A stretch of DNA of 12,444 nucleotides from Agrocybe praecox (taxonomy: Eukaryota > Basidiomycota > Agaricomycetes > Agaricales > Agrocybaceae): assembly GCA_964017145.1 (NCBI GenBank), contig CAXHKQ010000009.1:1-12444 (forward strand). The letters are read 5' to 3'. Below are positions 8,023 to 12,444 of this stretch, in pieces. The notes under the pieces were generated by a model that did no database searches, was not told the origin of the DNA, and saw only the letters and a program-made list of their open reading frames with translations. A program made the position numbers and the translations under genes. Numbering within the stretch: position 1 is the first letter of the stretch; each line of letters opens with the position of its first letter.

Positions 8023-8154
8023 TTATTAGTCAGTCTAGAGAAGAGATATGTCCTTTGAATCGTCTTGCGCGATTTATATGTAACCTAGACTGTAATAACT
8101 CTGATATCTTGTAGAACAATCTAGTGAAGACATTCGGCTAGACTGTTCTACAAG
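8023..8154. repeat. Pair of adjacent hairpins sharing a CTAGACTGT motif
   Basis: Hairpin 1 pairs 'ttattagtcagtctag' (8023-8038) with 'ctagactgtaataa' (8085-8098), leaving a two-base bulge. Hairpin 2 pairs 8108-8124 with 8138-8154, 16 of 17 bases, around a 13-nt loop. CTAGACTGT occurs at 8085-8093 and 8138-8146, with close inverted forms at 8031 and 8118. This could be a decayed small transposon or a small-RNA precursor. The 17-bp stem is short for a typical microRNA precursor. Confidence 0.6.
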
Positions 8155-8229
8155 AAATATTCTTCCATTGCTGTTTCATTCTGTCATTGTTCAAATGTCA
8201 ACGATATGATTCTCACTTCGTAATATCGC

Positions 8230-8760
8230 ACAGTCCTATCGAACGCCACATACTAGAAATGCGAGTGTGCGCGTGTGTGTTTTTGTTTATACACATTTCG
8301 CAATGGGGGTTAATGGAACGACATATGCTGCGTGCACTGCTGAACGATGCTGAGAGCTCCTCCGAACGCGCTCCGCATGTTATAGCATCGCAACATTGCT
8401 CTGTGTGTGCGTGCAAGCACATACCAATGCCGCGATGTGCCAGCAGAGCACATCTCGCTCATACGCTTCGGGTTGCATGCACACACAGACCGAACTTTTC
8501 TCTGATATGCTGCGCGCGCGTGGAATGAATGCAATGCCATGTCTGTCTGTCTGGCAGCGGATTCCGCGGGCATCATATTTTGCGCGCCAAACCCAAAACT
8601 TTGCCAATTCGACAGCATGCTGACACACTTCGTTCAATCAACCGTCAGCAGCAGCAGTAGCATCGCAGAGCATATCAGCATCAGCGCGTGACGCGTGAGA
8701 TACAAAATATGCAAATCAACCATCACATGCGCGCGCTGAACTTTGCACCGAGTGCCAAAA
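8230..8760. other. CA/GT- and GC-rich intronic stretch
   Basis: The composition differs from the rest of the intron: runs such as 'gtgtgcgcgtgtgtgt' (8265-8280), 'tgcgcgcgcgtgg', a GTCT repeat near 8540 and CAGCAGCAGCAG near 8645. Several overlapping short open frames exist on both strands, which is what low stop density produces. It might be an enhancer or an internal promoter. Nothing seen proves either. Confidence 0.3.
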
Positions 8761-8895
8761 CAAATAGGCAAAGAATGCGCGATGCCAGTGAGCGACAATG
8801 TTGCGCTGATCTAGTTTCGATGGCGTTCGGGGGTGACGAGAAACGGGTCATTGATTTCGGAAGTTTGTCGCGAGTTTTTTGTTCGAGCATAAAAC

Positions 8896-8948
8896 ATAAA
8901 CAGCTGGAGCTCTCGCCCAACTACAAGGACTATAAACTGTTGGAATAA
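8896..8948 (+). pseudogene. Remnant copy of the start of Shank exon B
   Basis: Positions 8913-8930 (tcgcccaactacaaggac) are identical over 18 bases to 9592-9609 inside the real exon. The bases before also correspond: 'aaacag' then 'ctggagct' against 'aaacag', seven extra bases and 'ctcgaact'. The remnant reads LELSPNYKD against LELGASPNYKD in the exon. Homology ends after this and a stop follows at 8946-8948. An exon A to 8904 splice would put the remnant in the wrong frame, so it is not a usable alternative exon. A partial duplication decaying upstream of the working exon is the simplest reading. Confidence 0.6.
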
Positions 8949-9100
8949 TATGACGCAGCATAATTCGTTGTTTAAATTTATTTTATGTTCTCGAACTTTT
9001 CAATCGCGACAGGGTTTTGCATTTTACACACGAATTATGATTCGAATCATTATTTATCGCTGACATATATAAATAAATTGGTACTGTCTTCGCATATTAT

Positions 9101-9177
9101 TTAGGTATAGAATAGTAATAATCAATAAATATGCTTAGACTCGGCATATTTATGCTAAAACAAGTTACTATACCTAA
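9101..9177. repeat. Nested AT-rich hairpin
   Basis: The outer stem pairs 9101-9110 (ttaggtatag) with 9168-9177 perfectly. The inner stem pairs 9125-9134 (ataaatatgc) with 9144-9153 perfectly around a 9-nt loop. Unpaired bases lie between the two stems. It sits directly before the SINE and may be part of the same inserted segment. Confidence 0.55.
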
Positions 9178-9207
9178 TTTGTACCAGTATAATTATGCAA
9201 TGTCGTC

Positions 9208-9430
9208 TGTGAGTGGCGTAGAGTACCTGCCTCACGATCGGAAGGTCCTGGGTTCGAATCCCGGTATGGGTGCGGGTTTTTCTTCTAACGATGATCCAAA
9301 GGAAGGATGTTAAATGTTGCCTAGGGTTACTCTTTGGAAACCGATTATGAAACCCTGCTACTCTTCACATACAAGGAGAGTATAGAAAGGAGGCGTTGTA
9401 GAGACCTGTAATGGATTGTAGTGCCACAAC
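9208..9430 (+). mobile_element. tRNA-derived SINE
   Basis: It carries an RNA polymerase III internal promoter: an A-box-like TGGCGTAGAGTACCTG at 9214 and a perfect B box GGTTCGAATCC at 9251-9261, 37 bp downstream as in tRNA genes. The T arm pairs (CTGGG with CCCGG), but the anticodon stem does not and no 7-bp acceptor stem closes, so it is not a working tRNA gene. A non-tRNA body of about 155 bp follows. Imperfect direct repeats 9192-9207 and 9431-9446 (13 of 16) may be the target site duplication. An alternative pair, exact over 12 bp (9085-9096 and 9440-9451), would place the left edge earlier. Confidence 0.75.
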
Positions 9431-9569
9431 ATTATACGATGTCTTCGCATACTTATTCATCATTAAAATCTATTGTGATATGTTGACGATATATTATGTT
9501 TAATGTATGAATTCGAGAATATTTTTCGCGTTTATAAATAACAAAGTGTTTTACATGGATCCCAAACAG

Positions 9570-9738
9570 CACCCTGCTCGAACTGGGCGCATCGCCCAAC
9601 TACAAGGACACACGCGGCCTGACACCGCTTTACCTGTCGGTAACGAAAAAGACGGACTCGAAAATCTGCGAGAGTCTGCTCCACGACCACGGAACGCTGG
9701 GCATCCAGGACTCGCAGGGCTGGCAGGAGGTGCATCAG
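9570..9738 (+). CDS. Shank: Shank exon B: middle ankyrin repeats
   Basis: One base completes the split Thr codon from exon A, then 56 codons follow, from TLLELGASPNYKDTRGL to DSQGWQEVHQ. Two ankyrin helix starts are visible: LTPLYLSV (128-135 of the fragment) and WQEVHQ, which continues as AC in the next exon (162-169). The sequence is very close in style to Shank family ankyrin repeats (LLELGASP, SLLHDH, GWQEVHQ). The acceptor, 'ggatcccaaacag|C', lacks a good pyrimidine tract. The donor is CAG|GTAGGC. Entry phase 2, exit phase 0. The exon is GC-rich against its introns. Confidence 0.95.
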
Positions 9739-10325
9739 GTAGGCATGCGCATGCTTTGTGGTATTAGAGGGTTGCTCGATATAATCAAGTGCGATAACTA
9801 TCTAGTTTTGGTGCGCGTGCTCGCAATTAGCCGGAGTATAATACATACAATATTGTTGGGTCTACTTACTATTACGGAAAAAACATAATCAAGTAAAGTA
9901 GTTTTTTCGGCGCTATTTTCGCTCCTGAAACTTGAACAGACAAGGACATCGCGCTGATCGTGTAACTAGTGACAGGTTGTCTTCAGAGTATAACGATATA
10001 AGTATAACATATTCACAATAAGACGCTTAACTCTTTCTCAAACTCTCATGTGCTCAATTTTGCACATCTTGAATCCAAATTACTTTTATACTGTTATACG
10101 AACTGTTATACTGATACCGTAATGCACTTAGAACAGCCTTTCTTTATTTACATGATGCAATATCGACGACATAAAGTTCGAGTCGGAACAGTCGAATAGT
10201 CCTATTGATCAACAACTCTCTGCTGTTTTCTCCACATCTTTTCCGCCTGTCCGTCTGTCGTCTACCCTCCGTAAAATTGCCTACTCTCGATCGCTTGCCT
10301 CTCCAAAAAATGTGCAAATCGGCAG
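9739..10325 (+). other. Shank: Shank intron 2 (587 bp)
   Basis: GTAGGC to GGCAG. It is AT-rich, with a repeated 'actgttata' near 10090-10113 and a pyrimidine-rich stretch at 10205-10275 that lies some 50 bases before the acceptor. I see no transposon or RNA gene. Confidence 0.88.
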
Positions 10326-10520
10326 GCTTGCCGCCACGGTCTCGTCGCCCACCTGGAGCACTTGTTGTTCTACGGTGCCGATATGGACGGGCACAATGCG
10401 TCCGGCAACACATCGCTGCACGTGTGCGCCGTGAACAATCAGGAGGCGTGCGCTCGCATGCTCCTGTTCCGCGGCGCACAGCGCGGCGCTCTGAACTACT
10501 CGAATCAGACGCCCTACCAG
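10326..10520 (+). CDS. Shank: Shank exon C: ankyrin repeats, symmetric exon
   Basis: It encodes exactly 65 codons (phase 0 to phase 0), beginning ACRHGLVAHLEHLLFYGADM and ending LNYSNQTPYQ. LEHLLFYGA, NASGNTSLHVCA and ACARMLLFRGA are hallmark Shank ankyrin stretches; NTSLHVCA (195-202 of the fragment) is a helix start, and QTPYQ begins another that finishes in exon D. The acceptor is 'gcaaatcggcag|G' with a purine-rich approach. The donor is CAG|GTACGG. The overlapping long open frames in other phases and on the - strand around 10144-10705 are shadows of this GC-rich exon. Confidence 0.96.
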
Positions 10521-11003
10521 GTACGGATACTTTGAAGAACAACACCACCACCCACTTTTCCATAGCACCCACCCACCAATCAACCAATCAGCCGAGATCG
10601 TCGTTGTGTGTGCAATTTGTGTTGTTTGAGAGTGTTTGTGTTTCACAGTTGGTTGCTTTTTGGCTTTTCGTTTCGTTATGTTGCTTGTTATATATCTTTG
10701 TTTGAATTTGGTTGTGGTTTAGTTGATTAACAGAGAGTACTCGGTTCATGTTGTTAACTTGCTCAATAATCGTTGTGTATCCATTCATACTACTATTCAA
10801 TCAGAACTTATCATCATTTTCACGTTTCCAGAAGTGTGATAAAAATATAATTCCTGGAAGACAACATTAATAGTCATGTTCGTGTGACACTGGAAGGAAC
10901 GATTCACGTGTCTACTGGTAATTCCAATAATAATAAGTAAAAGTCGTCATAAAATACACGTGTTTTGCTGTGAAATATGACATGTTTACTCCGATTGTAT
11001 TAA

Positions 11004-11498
11004 CAGTAGACGCCCCAGGTAACGCGACGGCGTTATTTCATCCTTTCTCTTTGATATTACTCGGTCCCTATGTGTTTAATCTGGATACTTTTTTGTTACT
11101 TTGTAAGTCTGATTTTTCACAACACGATACAATTTTTTTTATTTTTTTATGATGAAAATAGCTATCATATTACTGGGCTCAAAGTTGAATACGACTCCGC
11201 GTACCACGTGAATAACACGCTCGTGTTACATTGTTGTTGTACGCTGCGCGTGAAGAGAGCGTGTTGCTGTGTTCTGTCATCCAGAAATGTCATAACAAAG
11301 ACGTTTCGGCGAATGAAACTGCGCTGTCGACGTGTTTGTTTTGATTATGAACTGACATTTGAACAGACATGCAGAACATGCCTCTCTTTCTGACTCTCTT
11401 ACTTTCCTCGCGCAACAACAATTGCACACAGACAAACGCGCCCCGACTGTGGCTCACGTGGTAGACCGAGTCGTATTTTTTGTGTGGGGCGTCGACTG
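11004..11498. mobile_element. Palindromic MITE, copy 2, with a nested insertion
   Basis: It has perfect TTAA on both sides (11000-11003 and 11499-11502). The 14-bp terminal repeats are CAGTAGACGCCCCA at the left and, reversed, CAGTCGACGCCCCA at the right, with one mismatch. The right arm and centre (from 'tgtttgttttgattatgaact', about 11333 on) match copy 1 in the same orientation. Compared with copy 1, an extra block of about 163 bp (11018-11180) sits between the left terminal repeat and the rest of the left arm (11181-11210). The inner left arm is more diverged than the right. No coding capacity. Confidence 0.83.
11018..11180. repeat. Block inserted in the left arm of MITE copy 2
   Basis: This sequence is absent from copy 1 at the matching point (7114/7115). 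Its borders show an imperfect inverted motif, CCCAGGTAA on the left (11014-11022) and TTACTGGG on the right (11170-11177), so it may be a tiny transposon of its own. Near the left it has a small palindrome, TAACGC...GCGTTA (11021-11036). The rest is T-rich and uninformative. Confidence 0.5.
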
Positions 11499-11785
11499 TT
11501 AACATGTTACTTATTTTAATAGCGGGTGGAAATATGCTTGCCTACAAATCTTTGAATATGAACATTCCAATATCCTTAGAATAATATGAATAGAATATCA
11601 CTGAACCATGTACTCTTTGTTGTTGTAGTAATACAGTATAACAGTTTTATGATTTGCTTGTTCTGTAGTTCAGTGCATGACGGTTGTTGGTAGATAGATT
11701 TGTAATTATAGTGCACGTATTTTGGTGAACTAAAACCATCGGATAAAATCGTTACTCAACGCATCCCATTCATTCCGATATTCAG

Positions 11786-11852
11786 GTGGCCGTCATTTCC
11801 GGCAACATGGAACTGGCCGAAATGATTCAGAACTACAAACAGGAGGATATCG
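11786..11852 (+). CDS. Shank: Shank exon D: end of the ankyrin domain
   Basis: Twenty-two codons plus one base, VAVISGNMELAEMIQNYKQE then DI, completing the last ankyrin repeat begun by QTPYQ in exon C. Shank proteins continue here with a valine and PFR, consistent with the leftover G starting a Val codon. Acceptor TTCAG|G, donor ATCG|GTGAGT, exit phase 1. The following exon, expected to lead toward the SH3 and PDZ parts, lies beyond the window. Confidence 0.95.
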
Positions 11853-12444
11853 GTGAGTGCCGGGCTAATTGCCAAATGACAAACAACACCTTGACACTGG
11901 ACGCTCAAACAAACAGACAACTCTCAATTATGCCATAGCTGTGCTCTGATGAATGTTCGTTACATAATCACTGTTTTCTGTTCCGAAAAAACTCTACTCT
12001 ACTCGACTGTCTGTCTCTGTTGTTAATCGTCTTCAACATGTTCGCATTATTTTCACTTCTATCTACCACACATTGGCACCATCATTTCGTTTTCGTTCTA
12101 TTAGATGCGTGTGTGTTCTGCGTTGCGTTGCGTGTTTTTCTATATATTAGTAACTCATATTTCTCTATACTTCGTTCGTTGCGTGATGCGTGTGTTCGAT
12201 GGAATTAGACGATTTTTCGTGCTCCACGTTTCGTTTGCCTATTTGGAATTTAGCGAAGCAAAATGTTCATTAGATGTTCCACACTCACATGATACGAAAA
12301 CATAACGATCACCATCATCATATCATCATCACTCATGCCTATATGATAAATGTACAGAAAAACAGCAACGCGTGTTTTGCGCAAAATAAATGTCTCCAGA
12401 AGGACATCCAACGACGACACAGAGAGAAAGATAGCGAGATAGAC
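11853..12444 (+). other. Shank: Start of Shank intron 4, continuing past the window
   Basis: It begins with GTGAGT and is AT-rich with T-rich and 'gcgttgcgt' stretches. No exon is visible. Open frames around 12020-12305 look like chance. The window ends in a purine-rich tract (12415-12444). Confidence 0.8.
12310..12331 (+). repeat. Imperfect ATC microsatellite
   Basis: A run of CAT/ATC triplets interrupted once ('caccatcatcatatcatcatc'). It is simple sequence in an intron, probably length-variable between individuals. Confidence 0.7.

Larger units (their letters stand above)
6505..9569 (+). other. Shank: Shank intron 1 (3065 bp)
   Basis: GTAAGT to CAG. Contents from left to right: AT-rich sequence with a 67-codon - strand frame at 6881-7084; palindromic MITE copy 1 (7101-7401); a GT/GC-rich stretch (7430-7760); plain sequence to 8020; two hairpins (8023-8154); a second CA/GC-rich stretch (8230-8760); an exon remnant (8896-8948); a hairpin (9101-9177) and a SINE (9208-9430). 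The reading frames in it do not look like host coding sequence. Confidence 0.9.
10521..11785 (+). other. Shank: Shank intron 3 (1265 bp)
   Basis: GTACGG to TTCAG. The left half (10521-11000) is AT/GT-rich with nothing recognisable. The centre is MITE copy 2 (11004-11498), and the rest is plain AT-rich sequence leading to the acceptor at 11784-11785. Confidence 0.88.

Noticed and set aside
8265..8540. CRISPR-like or satellite array in the GT/GC-rich stretch
   Set aside because: No regular repeat-spacer pattern is present. It is simple-sequence enrichment in a eukaryotic intron.
8688..8948. 86-codon frame as a new gene or alternative first exon
   Set aside because: Only its last residues mean anything, and these come from the exon B remnant. 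The rest lies in CA/GC-rich sequence, and no donor links it to Shank in the correct frame.
9208..9280. A functional tRNA gene
   Set aside because: The A and B boxes and the T arm are good, but the anticodon stem does not pair, no acceptor stem closes and a longer non-tRNA body follows. It is a SINE.
10144..10705. Long open frames on both strands around exon C
   Set aside because: They are in the wrong phase or on the opposite strand of a GC-rich exon with clear Shank identity, and they cross its splice sites.

Overview
The window is eukaryotic, almost certainly insect and probably dipteran. It has GC-rich coding exons with GT-AG introns inside AT-rich, transposon-laden DNA. The one host gene I can name is Shank (Drosophila name Prosap), the postsynaptic scaffold. 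Four consecutive + strand exons (6173-6504, 9570-9738, 10326-10520, 11786-11852) join in frame into 254 codons covering the end of the N-terminal SPN domain and the ankyrin-repeat domain. The gene runs past the right edge, and its 5' exons are not in the window. Mosquito-like affinity is a guess from protein similarity and transposon content, not proven.

Left third (1-2276): an old, internally deleted Helitron. The N-terminal zinc-finger part of its Rep-helicase protein has been joined directly to the helicase end, with the middle lost. It also carries a tandem duplication of the N-terminal segment, a complex foldback insertion near its left end and a hairpin plus CTAG at its right end. 2277-2780 holds no clear gene.

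2789-5303: a 5'-truncated non-LTR retrotransposon on the - strand, with an almost intact reverse transcriptase and RNase H reading frame. A single frameshift separates these from the C-terminal zinc knuckle. 5312-6172 is unassigned apart from an unexplained 143-codon open frame on the - strand.

6173-12444: the Shank exons and their introns (3065, 587, 1265 and more than 592 bp). The introns hold two related palindromic MITEs flanked by TTAA, one in intron 1 and one in intron 3, so that they bracket the two middle ankyrin exons. Intron 1 also holds a tRNA-derived SINE, several hairpins and a short decayed copy of part of the next Shank exon. No new system with its own genes is apparent. The most interesting points are the exon remnant at 8901-8930, the MITE pair bracketing exons with weak acceptors, and the layered rearrangements in the Helitron.
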